Assembly: GCA_013365365.1 (NCBI GenBank) | Contig: JABVXU010000723.1 | Location: 1-23,762, forward strand | DNA from: Cruorifilaria tuberocauda | Lineage: Eukaryota; Nematoda; Chromadorea; Rhabditida; Onchocercidae | Direction: 5' to 3' | Length of the DNA stretch: 23,762 bases | Shown: positions 7,935 to 18,447 of the stretch, piece after piece | Layout: each line of letters begins with the position of its first letter | Numbering within the stretch: the first letter of the stretch is position 1 | Notes under the pieces: model-generated | The model's input: only the letters and a program-made list of their open reading frames with translations | The model's database searches: none | Told to the model about the DNA's origin: nothing | Translations under genes and position numbers: made by a program

Positions 7935-10120
7935 GAAAAAAAAAAACGAAGAGGAAAATCATGTAGCAAGAAATTTTTGAGAAATTAAAAAATTAAACTA
8001 AATTTAATTTTTAAAGTAATTAATTCAAACTTTATGAAATTCCTTCTACACTAGTATAAATGTATTTCACAGATGCATAATTATAAGTTTTATTACCGCT
8101 CATTAATTATCACTAGTTATCATTAATCACTTGCGATATACACTCTAATAATAATGATACCATATAAAATAGCTAAATGTTGAAAAGTTAAAATTATCAC
8201 TGCTTCTATGAATTCTTCACTATTATTAGCATTTGTTATGAAATTAAATGAAGCCTTAATTTTTAAATATTTGAAAATATTACTTTAAGTTTAAGTTATT
8301 GCATTTTCAGTTTTGATTTAAAGTTAATTCATTCTTCAAGACAAATAAATAGAATAATAAATAATTACTTTGATGGAAAAAAAATTATATATTTTTCTTT
8401 ACTTTTTTAAAATTATTTTCTCTTTTTCAATAATTTAATCAGTAACTAATATACTCAATATATTTTTCCTTACTTTATTCTTTCATTTAAATACTCAAAA
8501 ATCTTTCGTTTTTTTTAAATTTCCAAATTTTTTAGCTTAATTTTTTACTTTTTAACTTTTTATGTCATTTATCATTTTACTTATGCAATGAAAATAATCA
8601 AAAATCATCCATTCGATTGTCATTTTTTACTGCAATTATTGTAATTTATTCAATGTAAGAAAATGAATGATTTGAATCATTTCGAAAAATGTTTCCTCAC
8701 TTTTTTTGTCATTTTCAACAAATTTATTTCATTTTTTTAATTTGTTTTGTATTATTTTATTATTATTATATAATAATAATTATTATTATAATTAGTATTA
8801 TTGTAATTACTGTAATTGCAAGCTATTATGATTACTGTAGAAGTAAATTTTCTTTGGATTTAAGAAATGATATAAAATAAAATGGGATAATTATTTAGTA
8901 TGGACTAGTTTTATAATTATGAATGTATTAAATGTTGTGGGAACGTGAAAAAATTCTAATTTTCTGTTAAATATTAATTTGCGTTTACTTTAAAGTGAAT
9001 ATCAGTAACTGTATTAGTAAAACAAACAAAGCATAGTAGATATCTTTTTACAGTCAAAGTATAGAAGTAACGGTTAAAGTATAGAAGTACGGTTTAAAGT
9101 ATAGAAGTAAAGTTAACAGATATTTTTTTACGATTAGCATAATTCTCATTGATATTAATTAAAATTACGAAGTTAATTTAATTAGTGAAATTCTTGTCAA
9201 CATTAATTAAAATTAAAGCATAAGTTTCGAATAGGAAAATTTTTTTTTTCAATGATTTCAGTTTCAGAATCGCAATAAATGACAATTGAAATGATTAATG
9301 AATTTTTAGATTCTGAATGAATTGAATTTTACTATCTGAATCGATAAAAAGATTAATAAGGTTTCCGTTGATAAGAGAAATTTTAAATATGCAATTCTAC
9401 TTTTACCATTTTAGTTTGAGTAAAGCTTTATATTTTTTCAGATAAAATTTCAGAAAATTTAATGTTTTCAAATGGAACGTCGTCGTTTTGATGTATCCAT
9501 AAGTTTTAATTTCACTTTCATTTATTTTATAGATACTAAAATAAAAAAATTTTAGAATGAAACTTTGGTTATTGGATTTTTTTGTAATGCTTAAAAAATT
9601 GGAAATTTAATTATTCTATTTTTTCAGTACTTTTATATTTCTTTTCTTTTTTTTTCGCCTAACTGAATTTCTTGAATAAAACAGACGATAAGTTTAATTA
9701 AATTTGCGAAATTTCAAAATGCTATTCGTATGATGATGAACCCTCACATGATATAAATTATGAATTATGAATTACGAATTCTCATATAATATAAATTATG
9801 AATTGAAATTATGAATTTCCATACAGTATGAATTATGAATTCTCATATAGTATTAAATTAGGAATAAAAATTATGATTTATGAGTCGTTATTTAGTATAA
9901 ATTGAAAAAAGTAAATAAACTGGCACTTTATTGATTTTTTTTTTAAAAAAATAAAAACACACATTCTCATTCTATTATTTTTTTTTGGTTAAATTTTCGA
10001 TTAATATTTTAAATTCCAATAAATTTCCGATCAATTCTAATTTGATATAATATATCATTTTCAATTCTTATCAAATAAATATCGAGAACATTTTACTTCT
10101 GATAGCATTCTTTGCATTAA
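7935..10120. other. AT-rich stretch without recognisable gene
   Basis: No exon-like codon use, tRNA or family motif was seen on either strand. It holds small repeats: a 22-bp palindrome of ATT/AAT words at 8759-8780, a 20-bp triplet repeat at 9056-9115, and a loose array of ATGAATTATGAATT-like words at 9735-9900. Open frames here are Phe/Ile/Tyr-rich artefacts of base composition. Confidence 0.6.
9056..9115 (+). repeat. 20-bp tandem repeat, 3 copies
   Basis: Three consecutive units begin AAAGTATAGAAGTA, exactly 20 bases apart, and differ only in their last five or six bases. Confidence 0.9.
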
Positions 10121-10211
10121 TTTTATCATAAAAAAAATTTACTAATATTTGTCACAAATATTTCGATATTATTGATACTTATATATCTGAAAGCATCGAT
10201 GTTTGATGCCT

Positions 10212-10605
10212 TATCATTGATAATAATAGGTATAAGGCATTTCTCCTTTTCAAAAAATGCTATTAAAAGTAATAATTGAAAAAATGATATACCGTAAGAT
10301 TTAACGTGAAATTCACGCGAGACACTGTATTCCATTGAATTTTGTAATAATCGTATTTGCATTGATTTTTGATGCATTGATATCATTGATAATAATAGGC
10401 ACAAGGCATTTCTCCTTTCCAGAAAATGCTATTAAAAGTAATAATTGAAAAAATGATATACCGTAAGATTTGATGTGGAATTCAGACGGGACAATATACC
10501 GTAATATTTGACGTGGAATTCAGGCGGGATAATATACCGTAATACTTGACGTGGAATTCACGCGAAACATTGTATTCCGTAGAATTTTGTAATAATCGTA
10601 TTTTT
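10212..10605 (+). repeat. Tandem duplication of a 169-bp unit with an internal 38-bp triplication
   Basis: The second copy starts at 10381 (TATCATTGATAATAATAGG in both). Within copy 2 a 38-base segment starting ACCGTAAKAYTTGA is present three times (10460, 10498, 10536), while copy 1 has it once. Both end in GAATTTTGTAATAATCGTAT. A 92-codon minus-strand open frame lying across the unit is probably a by-product. The unit is less AT-rich than its surroundings and may be a dispersed element fragment. Confidence 0.9.
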
Positions 10606-10866
10606 GCAAATTTTTATTTTCTTTTTCTACTAACATAGCAATTATATGTAAATATATTTTAAACTTTTAATGAAAACAAAAAAGCAAAATGACCGATTAT
10701 TGAACTTTTCTTTGACTATTTTATGTATTATTTAATTCCTATTTGATAACTTAAATTATTTTCCTTTTGGCTTTTCCTTTCCTTTTGTTTTTTCAATTGT
10801 TTGTTTGCAATCTTTGTTATTTATTTATTTGAACTGAAAGAATACTTTCTTATTTTCAAATTCAAA

Positions 10867-11037
10867 ATGGATCATAAAGTTATAAAGAAGTCACGTATCA
10901 AATCGAAAAAGCTCTTTGTGAATAAAATATTACGAAGGAAAATTTTTGAGAATTTGAAAAAAAAACGAAAGAGCCTTGAGAATGACGTGCACTGTGATCG
11001 ATCATCGAAAAATGTCAATAACTGCTTTAAACTATAA
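10867..11037 (+). CDS. Small basic ORF, 56 aa, unrecognised
   Basis: ATG to TAA, 56 codons. The predicted peptide is very rich in Lys and Arg (runs such as KKSRIKSKK and LKKKRKS), with a short polar C-terminal end containing two Cys. The composition would suit a nuclear or nucleic-acid binding peptide, but no family is recognised and the A-rich background favours Lys codons by chance. The same frame is open upstream to at least 10801. No splice signals or promoter are evident. This is a weak candidate, possibly not a gene. Confidence 0.2.
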   Translation: MDHKVIKKSRIKSKKLFVNKILRRKIFENLKKKRKSLENDVHCDRSSKNVNNCFKL

Positions 11038-11125
11038 TCATTAAAAGTGATTTAAACGAAGAAATAATTTTGCCGTCATTCAATATTTTATTTCAATTTG
11101 AAAAGATGTGTAAAATTTCGACGAT

Positions 11126-11350
11126 AAGTGGACAATCCGTAAAGTTAAAACGTAAAGGTAATTTAATTGGAAAATTTAACCTCTTAACGTTCGTTCTTAT
11201 TTTGTTAAACGTGGAATAATAATGAACCATTTTTTTGGTCACACCGATAAATGGGCAGTTTTGTATGCTTACCGTAAAGCTAAAAAGTAAACGTAAAGTT
11301 AATTAGATAACTGACGTCTTTACGTGTCGTTCGTGTCTTGTTAAACGCTC
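11126..11350 (+). repeat. Diverged duplication, about 140-bp offset
   Basis: CCGTAAAGTTAAAACGTAAA near 11130 matches CCGTAAAGCTAAAAAGTAAA near 11272. Downstream, ACGTTCGTTCTTATTTTGTT near 11188 matches the GTCGTTCGTGTCTTGTT stretch near 11326; both then continue into TTAAACG. The two halves are clearly related but older than the other duplications here. Confidence 0.7.
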
Positions 11351-11524
11351 ATGAATGATAAATTATCTTTTGATAAGATTGTAACAACCAACATTAATAA
11401 TGATAATCATTTCAATGAATGGAACGACGAAAGTAAAAAATACTTTCCAAAACCGGAAAGTAAAACCGGAAAAAATAAAAGGATGAGGTCATTGTTCATT
11501 GCTCACGTCACTTCCGGTTTCTGA
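11351..11524 (+). CDS. Small ORF, 57 aa, unrecognised, in a less AT-rich patch
   Basis: ATG to TGA, 57 codons, with a mixed composition unusual for this region: Asn/Asp-rich first half, then YFPKPESKTGKNKRMRS and a C-terminal FIAHVTSGF. An in-frame stop precedes the ATG. No signal peptide, membrane segment or known domain was seen. It could be a small protein, a first exon, or chance in a 450-base patch that is less AT-rich than its surroundings. CCGGAA boxes lie inside the frame, so the patch may instead be regulatory. Confidence 0.25.
   Translation: MNDKLSFDKIVTTNINNDNHFNEWNDESKKYFPKPESKTGKNKRMRSLFIAHVTSGF
11453..11517. promoter_or_regulatory. Cluster of CCGGAA (ETS-like) boxes and a CRE-like ACGTCA
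   Basis: CCGGAA occurs at 11453-11458 and 11466-11471, and inverted as TTCCGG at 11512-11517, immediately next to ACGTCA at 11505-11510. ETS cores next to CRE/ATF sites are typical of animal promoters, and three CCGGAA hexamers in 65 bases is unexpected in such AT-rich DNA. The first and last boxes also form a potential stem (AAACCGGAA / TTCCGGTTT). No transcription start can be shown. Confidence 0.3.
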
Positions 11525-12400
11525 ATCTCAGGCAATCTGAGGCAACTGAGAAATCTATCGGTCAACAAAATGAACTCTTTACTTTTATTCCAAATAACAA
11601 TGCTTAAGTAAATTATCGAGCGACTATCACTCCAAAGTGATCGAACTGATCTTACTGATTTCGTCATATCTGCAATACTAACCTTAACCAGTAATTACTT
11701 ACTCAATTATCATTTCTAATGACGACACACTTATCGATAAATGCCTTCACAACTGGCGAAAAGTAGAAAATACTCGCAAAAAGTTCCTCAAATCTCATAA
11801 TACCGCAAATCGCTATACTGAAAACAATAATAAACTTATTTTCTACTATCAAAAATAGATTTTCTTATCATAATTATCACTTTTAAGTTCAAAAAATATA
11901 TTTCAAGCAGAAATTAGAATAAATTGAAATTCCTAACTTGAAAATATAATTACTTTTGCATTAAATCAATAATTACTGAAAAATGAAAGCATTTAAGTAA
12001 CATTCATTCATATATACTTTCCTTATTGTGATTAGGCTTTCGTGATATTGATAATGATATGATATTGATTTATGTCCTTGTGCATTCATATTTCATAATT
12101 CGAGAATTTCTCAAAAAAAATTATTTTAAGAGAAAATTTTAAAATATATTTTTTTTGAATTAAAATTTATTTTTCCTAATCTTTGATGGCTAATTGTCGT
12201 CGAAACTATTTGTTGATTAATTAATTTTACAATTCAATCATATGGAATTAAAAGTTCATTAATAACAATTAATGATCTGATAAGAACTGACAATCATTGG
12301 AATATGACCTAATAAAAATTAACAATCTCTCATTAATCTTAATTACCGGGAAATAATTGTTATATTAATGTTATATTAATTTTATTGCCTTTTTTTAGTC
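11525..12400. other. No gene recognised; less AT-rich to 11.83 kb, then AT-rich
   Basis: From 11.53 to 11.83 kb the sequence has a more mixed composition without an open frame of note. This could be an RNA exon, a UTR or a conserved noncoding element. Beyond that it is ordinary AT-rich sequence with ATTAAT words. Confidence 0.5.
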
Positions 12401-12429
12401 TTTAATTAATTTATACTGTTGTACTAATA

Positions 12430-13030
12430 AACTAATAAAAATATATTAATTATTGAATTAATACTGAAATATATGTATATTGATTGATAAAACTGATGTA
12501 ATTTATATTTAGATTTCATTTATTTAATTTAACAAATGTAGGCTTAAATATTGATTATTCAATTGATATTGAAAAGGAATATTGCTTGATATAATTTATA
12601 TTATTTAATTTATCAAATGTAAGCTTAAAATTGTTGGTATTATAGCGATTATTGAATTGATGTCGAAAAAGGTGTATTGATTGATTATCGAATTGATATT
12701 GAAAAGAGAATATTGATTGATAAAATTGATAAAATTTATATTTAAATTTCATTTATTTAATTTACCAAATGTAAGCTTAAAATTATTGATATTATATGAG
12801 ATTATTGAACTGATATTAAAAAAGATATATTGATTGATATTATTTATATTGAAGTTTCATTTACTTAATTTATCAATGTAAACTTAAAACTATCGATATT
12901 ATATTGTATTGATTGTTGAATTGATATTATATTGATTATTGAATTGATATTGAAAAAGGTATATTGATAGGTAATTGATAAAATTTATATTTAAATTTCA
13001 TTTATTTAATTCATCAAATATAAGCTTAAA
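12430..13030 (+). repeat. Array of about 110-130 bp units, roughly 5 diverged copies
   Basis: Recurring blocks, in order: ATTGATTATTGAATTGATAT, TGAAAAAGGTATATTGATTG, ATAAAATTTATATTTAAATT, then TCATTTATTTAATTTATCAA and ATGTAAGCTTAAAATT. Copies vary in length through loss or gain of the GATATT portion. Confidence 0.85.
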
Positions 13031-13199
13031 ATCGATATACTTATTATTTTGGTTTCTTTTTCTAAAGTAAAACTCAACTAAATAAAGATAATATCAATTT
13101 TCTCCTTCATATTTTTGTAGTTTTTTTTAATTTTTTTTTTTTGAAAAGTAAAGTATTCGAAAGAATTTCTCTTTTTTAAGCTTTGATATATTATTTTTC

Positions 13200-13562
13200 T
13201 CATTCATTATTAAAATTATTATTTTCTATTGAATAATGAAATTTTCCCTTTTAATAAAAATTTTAAATTTGAAGAAAAAAAAAAGATAAAAAAAGTTTTT
13301 TTTTCCTCTTCCTTTCAAACATATCAAATTTTCCAGTTTGCGCTTCGTTTTCTTAATGTTTACGACGTCCATGCTTAAAACGCTGCTTGTAACACTTTTT
13401 TATTTTCCATTAAGCTTAAAGGACAGTTTGAATATTCATGCTTATTTTTTTTTTTTTGATAACTTTGTTTTAGATATCAGTTATTATCGATGATAGGATA
13501 TGAATATTTTATATTGAGAAATGTTGAAATTGTGAAATGAAATTGTTTTTGATATCTTATCA
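13200..13562. other. No gene; small less AT-rich island at 13.33-13.44 kb
   Basis: After the acceptor-like ATTTTCCAG (ending 13336), about 100 bases contain ACGACGTCC and have a short plus-strand frame with a hydrophobic start (MFTTSMLKTLLVTLFYF). On the minus strand a 48-codon frame begins at 13373. Neither has support beyond being open. Confidence 0.35.
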
Positions 13563-13805
13563 ATTATGTATTAGTGAGGAAATTATCCGACAGTTATCTA
13601 ATTTTTATTTTTGAAATTTACTTGAAAACTTATTGCTATGATTTCATTAAACTTAGGTAATTACTTGAATTTAGGTAATAATAAAAATTACTTAGACTTG
13701 ATTATGTATCAATGACGAAATTATCCGACAATTATCTAATTTTTATTTTTGAAATTTACTTGAAAACTTGTTGCTATGATTTCATTAAACTTAGGTAATT
13801 ACTTA
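13563..13805 (+). repeat. Direct repeat, two 105-bp copies 138 bases apart
   Basis: Copies at 13563-13667 and 13701-13805 share long identical runs, such as TTTGAAATTTACTTGAAAAC and GCTATGATTTCATTAAACTT. They differ at only about seven positions, so the duplication is recent. Confidence 0.92.
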
Positions 13806-14174
13806 AACCCAATAATAATAATAATATAAATTGAGCTAAGATATGTAATAAGATAGAAATTTAATCAAACCTAGATAATTACTTAAACTTAAAACCTAAC
13901 AAAATAGAAATTTAATCATTTGAATGAATTAAGTTCCATTATGTTTAATTGTTTAATAAACTATTTATTAAACATCTTATTTACAATTTTAATGTTTTAA
14001 AAAGAGTAATTATGTTCAAATAGTTATTATTATGGTCTCATTACACTTAAATATGCAATAAGATAGACATTCAATCATTTGAATGAATTAATTTAAAATC
14101 ATTTATGAATTATTTTTTATCGATTGTTTATTAATTAATTAATTGTTTAATAAACTGTTTAGTAAATATTATAG

Positions 14175-14608
14175 TAGTTTCATAATTTTAGTATTTAATT
14201 TAAATATTTTTTTAAAAATTGTTTGATTGTTTCTTTACAATTTATTAGAATTATATTTACGAATTATGCAAATTTAAAGTATGTTAGGGTATTTGGAAAT
14301 AAAAATTAATAATTTAAATTACTACCATATTCCGTAACTAATTATTACCATATTCCATAACTAATTATTACCATAACCTATATAACTAATCTAGTTTTAT
14401 AATTTTAGTATTTAATCTAAATATTTTTTCAAAAAAAGTTTGATTGTTTTTTTTACAATTTATTAAAATTATATTTACGAATTATGCAAATTTAAAGTAT
14501 GTTAGGGTATTTGGAAATAAAAATTAATAATTTAAAATGCTACAATATTCCGCAGCTAATTATTACCATATTCCATAACTAATTATTACCATAACCTATA
14601 TAACTAAT
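14175..14608 (+). repeat. Head-to-tail duplication of a 217-bp unit
   Basis: Copies at 14175-14391 and 14392-14608 are about 90 percent or more identical, abut exactly, and share AATTATGCAAATTTAAAGTA and GTTAGGGTATTTGGAAATAA. Each ends with two or three copies of an 18-20 bp subunit (ACTAATTATTACCATATTCC). The unit is nested: a small repeat inside a duplicated block. Confidence 0.93.
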
Positions 14609-14609
14609 C

Positions 14610-15105
14610 GATAAGTTTGCTTAGAAAATTTTACTTCTGTATATGAAAATTAATGAAATTTACTATTTCATATTGTATTTCAATCAATGATCGAATGGCT
14701 AAGGATGAATTTATTTGTGAATTTTGAAAGCTAAATATAGTAAGGCTAAATTAATTTAATACTAAATATGAAAAACAAATTTAACAACAACGCTTGTTGT
14801 AAACATCCCATACTCATATAATATTAAATTTATTGTTTGAGTGAAATCCATTTAATCCATCTCGACAATTTCACTTAATGATTTCTCTTTTTCATAAGCA
14901 TTGACATCATTTTTATTTCTGTTTAATAATTTGGTTAGCTAATATTTAGCAATAACAGACAAATTTAACATTTAAATATAAATCCTTCTTATCATCTCGA
15001 ATATTATCCTTATCATTTTTTATCAGAAGATATTGCACTTTAGTAATTTTTATCACTCTGTAATCGCTAATGGTAACTTTCCTAAGAAAATAAAATTAAG
15101 CTAAC
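14610..15105. other. No gene recognised
   Basis: Unique AT-rich sequence without repeats or convincing open frames on either strand. Confidence 0.5.
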
Positions 15106-15214
15106 ACAGTAGAGAAAAAGCAGAAGGAGAAATGGAGAGATATAGAGAGGGAGAGAGAGAGAGAGGGGGAAAGAGAGAAGTGAATATCACTTTCCTCAGT
15201 TCAGTACAATTCAA

Positions 15215-15248
<34 letters not shown>
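15106..15248. repeat. GA tract facing a CT tract: long potential hairpin
   Basis: A polypurine tract (about 15109-15180, with a GA core at 15147-15165) is followed after about 40 bases of ordinary sequence by a (CT)n tract at 15220-15248. The two are complementary and could pair as an intrastrand stem of 20 or more base pairs. Either alone could also form triplex DNA. Confidence 0.85.
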
Positions 15249-15251
<3 letters not shown>

Positions 15252-15509
15252 GCCCTCTTTTAGCTTCTCTTTGGATGATGTCATTTAAAGTTTGTTAATT
15301 GAAATTTAGAGAAATTTATAAACTGAAATCACAATTTGAACAAAATTTATAGAAATTTACAAACTGAAATCATAATTTATCAAGAATGCAAACTTATTTT
15401 TATTATGTTGTATTTATAATTAAATATTATTTAAATCAAAAAAAAAAATTTCCTACTGATAAAATGATATAAAGTTGAAAAAATTATTTATTCGACATTG
15501 ATAAAAGTG

Positions 15510-15765
15510 AGAATTAATCAAAATTAATATCAAAGTAATTTAAATTAATATTAAAATAATCAATTTATATATCAAATTAATCAAAATGATTATTAAATTA
15601 ATCAAAACGAATGTTAAAATAATCAAAATGATTGAAATTAATATTAAAACAATCAGAATGAATATTAAAATAATCAATTTAAATATCAAAATAATCAATT
15701 TGAATATCAAATTAATCAAAATGAATATTAAAATAGTCAAAATAAATTCAATATCAAAATATGAT
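15510..15765. repeat. 21-bp repeat array, open in a frame on both strands
   Basis: Units like AAAATAATCAATTTGAATAT recur with period 21 and some 12-base variants. Because 21 is a multiple of three, a frame stays open on both strands, giving an INMKII-like peptide on plus and a Leu/Ile-rich peptide on minus. These are repeat artefacts, not genes. Confidence 0.85.
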
Positions 15766-16120
15766 TGAAATATAAACGAAAGATAATAAAAGCTGAAATG
15801 AAATGATAAAAATTTTATTTAAGCTTAAAAATATATCCAAAAAAAAACCTTCCTTTTTTTCATTTCAAATTCAATGATTAGCTAAAATATTACAAATGAA
15901 AAAATAGTTGAAAAGAGAAAAGATAATAGAAGGAAAGGGAGGAAATGAATAGAAATAAAATGACGAAAAAAAAAATACGAAAAGCGAAATTATGCTTTCT
16001 CTTTTGTTTGCGTAAAAGTTTATTTGAAACTTTAATTTAAACGAAATTTAAATTAAGAGAAAAAAAAGAGCGAAAGAAAGAAATAGTGATTTTTCCGTTC
16101 GTTTTCTTTTTTTCCCTTTT
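15766..16120. other. AT-rich with polypurine tracts, no gene
   Basis: A/G-rich stretches lie at about 15897-15985 and 16050-16085. No exon-like sequence was seen. Confidence 0.5.
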
Positions 16121-16343
16121 CAATTATTTTTTTTTTTTCATACCAAAAATTTTCTTGTCTCTTTTTATTTAAGTTTTTCTTAGACTCTCCTTAGGCTCAA
16201 TAACTCTTCGATACATTACTTTCTCTACCAATTTTTTTTCATACCAAAAATTTTCTTGTCTCTTTTTTTTTATTTAGCTTTTTCTTCAACCCCTCTCCTT
16301 AGGCTTAATAACTCTCTTCAGTACTTTACTTTCTCTTTTCGTC
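16121..16343 (+). repeat. Tandem duplication of a 108-bp pyrimidine-rich unit
   Basis: Copies start at 16121 and 16229 with CAATT then a T-run. Both contain CATACCAAAAATTTTCTTGT, CTCCTTAGGCT and AATAACTCT. Copy 2 carries small insertions. Confidence 0.9.
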
Positions 16344-16629
16344 ATTTTTCATTTTCGCTTTTTTTTTCGTTCATTTTATTTCATTCCTTTCATCAAATTT
16401 CGTTATGTAACGGAAAATAACACATCATTTTCCACTCTTTTTTCTTCTTGAAATCCGAAATGTTAAAAAAAAGTTATTTTCATTTAGTTTCAAAATTTTT
16501 TCAGCAATTTAAAAATATGATCTATGCCATTGGTTTAATCATTGTTTTTCTCCTTCAAATATTTTGTTGATAAACAGAATTAAGTAAGTAAATAAATAAA
16601 GTGGAATGAATATTTGGTAGTTTTTTTGG

Positions 16630-16860
16630 CATTCCTGGCTTTGTTTCTTTTTTTCTGGAATATCGATTAATTTAGTTTTGGTATTTAAATTACCATGATA
16701 ATTTAAATACTGATATCATGCACATATATATGTATATATATATATATATCAAATTTCCCCTTTCATATCCGGTAATTTTTACATTTCCAGTTTCGTCTCC
16801 TTCTTTTCCGGAATATCGAGAATTCAATGTTGGTAATTCAATTACTGATATATAGATCAA
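16630..16860. repeat. Diverged duplication (about 155-bp offset) with hairpin and TA microsatellite
   Basis: CTGGAATATCGATTAATTTA near 16655 corresponds to CCGGAATATCGAGAATTCAA near 16809. Between them lie the hairpin at 16681-16710 and an (AT)n run at 16725-16750. A minus-strand frame (16690-16923) crosses both the repeat and the microsatellite and is not regarded as a gene. Confidence 0.7.
16681..16710. repeat. Perfect 12-bp inverted repeat with 6-base loop
   Basis: GTATTTAAATTA pairs fully with TAATTTAAATAC around the loop CCATGA. It is not followed by a T-run on either strand that would suggest a terminator, and such terminators are not expected in a eukaryote. Confidence 0.9.
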
Positions 16861-16934
16861 GTTTTTTCGTTCAAATAATAAAATTTTCCATGGATTTTCG
16901 AAATCTGTAAGTGATTTTTTCATGATTCGGAAAA

Positions 16935-17155
16935 TGCTGAATATTGTTAGCTATTTTCAGTTCCTTTAGTATTTGACGTTTTTTTTTTTGACGGAAAGCT
17001 TTTTATCAATGCAACCGGTCCGGAATGTTCTAATAGTGTTAGCTATTTTTGGCTTATTTAGCGTTTAACAGTTTTTTTTGACGGAAATATTTGTTTTACG
17101 GAAAATTTCTTTAATTTTTTTATTGGTGCAATCAGTTCAGAGTAATCGGTAGATT
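16935..17155 (+). repeat. Duplication of an about 100-bp unit
   Basis: TGTTAGCTATTTT, then a T-run ending in TTTGACGGAAA, then ATTGGTGCAA/ATCAATGCAA occur in both halves (about 16940-17025 and 17037-17150). The copies are diverged. Confidence 0.75.
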
Positions 17156-18195
17156 AATATTAAACTTTACTTAATTGTGGTATCATTTTCTTTTGTATTG
17201 TTTTTTTATGTCAACTTTTGTAAAATGTTTTGATTTTTTATTTTTACCTCTTCATTTCTATCTTGAATATACGGGTGGTTTGATATTTCAGTCAACGTGA
17301 CCTTGCCCAATTTTTTGAATATGATCACATTAATTGCAATTTAATATTTCGAGAAATTTGTCATCTTTTTACCGAAAAAGTTACCTCTAAAATTGTTTTC
17401 TTTTTCAGCTATAAAATATTTACTCCCTCCTCTTCGTTCCCTTTACTTTATCAGTATTGTTGTTGAAGAATGAAATTTACTTTTGTCCTTTTAGCAATCA
17501 AAGAATATGCAGCATTTTATCACACATAAATACTAATATTATCAGTAATAATGATTATTATCATTCTATTTTTATCAATGGTTTACAAAATTTTCTATTT
17601 TATCTTTTTACTTTCTTGAAATATCATTTTCGAGCAAGTTTTTTTTTTTGATTACGTCAAAATACGAAGATTTGTATCACTTTAAGATTTTCACGTGCAA
17701 TGATCAAATCAGCGTTGCTTCACGTTAATTACGCTAAAAGATAGCGACAGAGAATTGCGTTGACGACGTAATCTACCATTACTAAAGTAACATTACCATT
17801 CTATATAGTGAATACTGTAGGATGAATACTGTAGAAGCAATGCAACATTCATTTCCCGAAGTTAATTAAATTCAAATTACTAACCAAACAATGATTCATT
17901 CTTGCACTTTGCGACTTTTGTTTGCTATAAAATATGTTTCTGGCTTCATCTTTCTTTATTAAGCATTTTTTCAAGCATGTCACGTAATTATTGTAATTAA
18001 TTTGGACGAAATTTAATCCTTGTTTTATTTATAATTACTCATATTTGTTATGAATCCTTATCATTAAGTTATCATTAAATGAAATTATCATTGAAGAATA
18101 TAATTATCAGTAAATTAAATCATGACAGTAACAGTAACATACTATTTCATGCTTTATTGATTTTATATTTACGATTGCATCATTTACAATATTAC
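17156..18195. other. No recognisable gene; weak promoter-like spot near 17.41 kb
   Basis: TATAAA at 17412-17417 is followed by a CT-rich stretch and a 19-codon frame starting MKFTFVLLA (17470). It looks like the start of a signal peptide but ends quickly without an obvious donor. A less AT-rich patch at 17.69-17.80 kb has no open frame. Neither is strong. Confidence 0.35.
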
Positions 18196-18275
18196 TTAAC
18201 ATATTACTTAGCTTTATTACATTACTTATTACATTATTTAGCACATTACTTAATAGGTTAACATATTACTTAACA
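18196..18275 (+). repeat. Short ACATTACTTA-word repeat
   Basis: Repeated ACATATTACTTA and ACATTACTTA words of 12 to 14 bases occur without strict period. They account for the Leu/Tyr/His-rich open frame ending at 18261. Confidence 0.75.
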
Positions 18276-18447
18276 TATTTATATTATCTTATCGTCAATT
18301 AAATTATCAATCATTTGAAAGAATCTTGCAAAATAAGAAATAAATAAATTTTCAGTGTAAATTTTAATTTCTGCAAATTTCATTTTGCACGTAATTTTTT
18401 TTTCTGCAAATTTCTTCGTCAAACATTGATAAGGAGGAGGAACGAGA

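Noticed and set aside
10126..10404. 92-codon minus-strand frame with a hydrophobic middle
   Set aside because: It lies across a tandemly duplicated noncoding unit and has no domain, and the second copy of the unit is not open in the same way.
13330..13560. Short signal-peptide-like frame (MFTTSMLKTLLVTLFYF) after an acceptor-like site
   Set aside because: The frame runs into a T-run encoding poly-Phe and stops soon after; no downstream partner exon was seen.
15540..15768. Overlapping long frames on both strands
   Set aside because: They come from a 21-bp repeat whose length is a multiple of three; the peptides are simple INMKII or ILIFKL repeats.
16681..16710. Rho-independent terminator
   Set aside because: The hairpin is AT-only with no following T-run and the DNA is eukaryotic.
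16690..16923. 77-codon minus-strand frame
   Set aside because: It includes a TA microsatellite (IYIYIYIY) and a diverged duplication. The middle part has mixed composition, but nothing else supports a gene.
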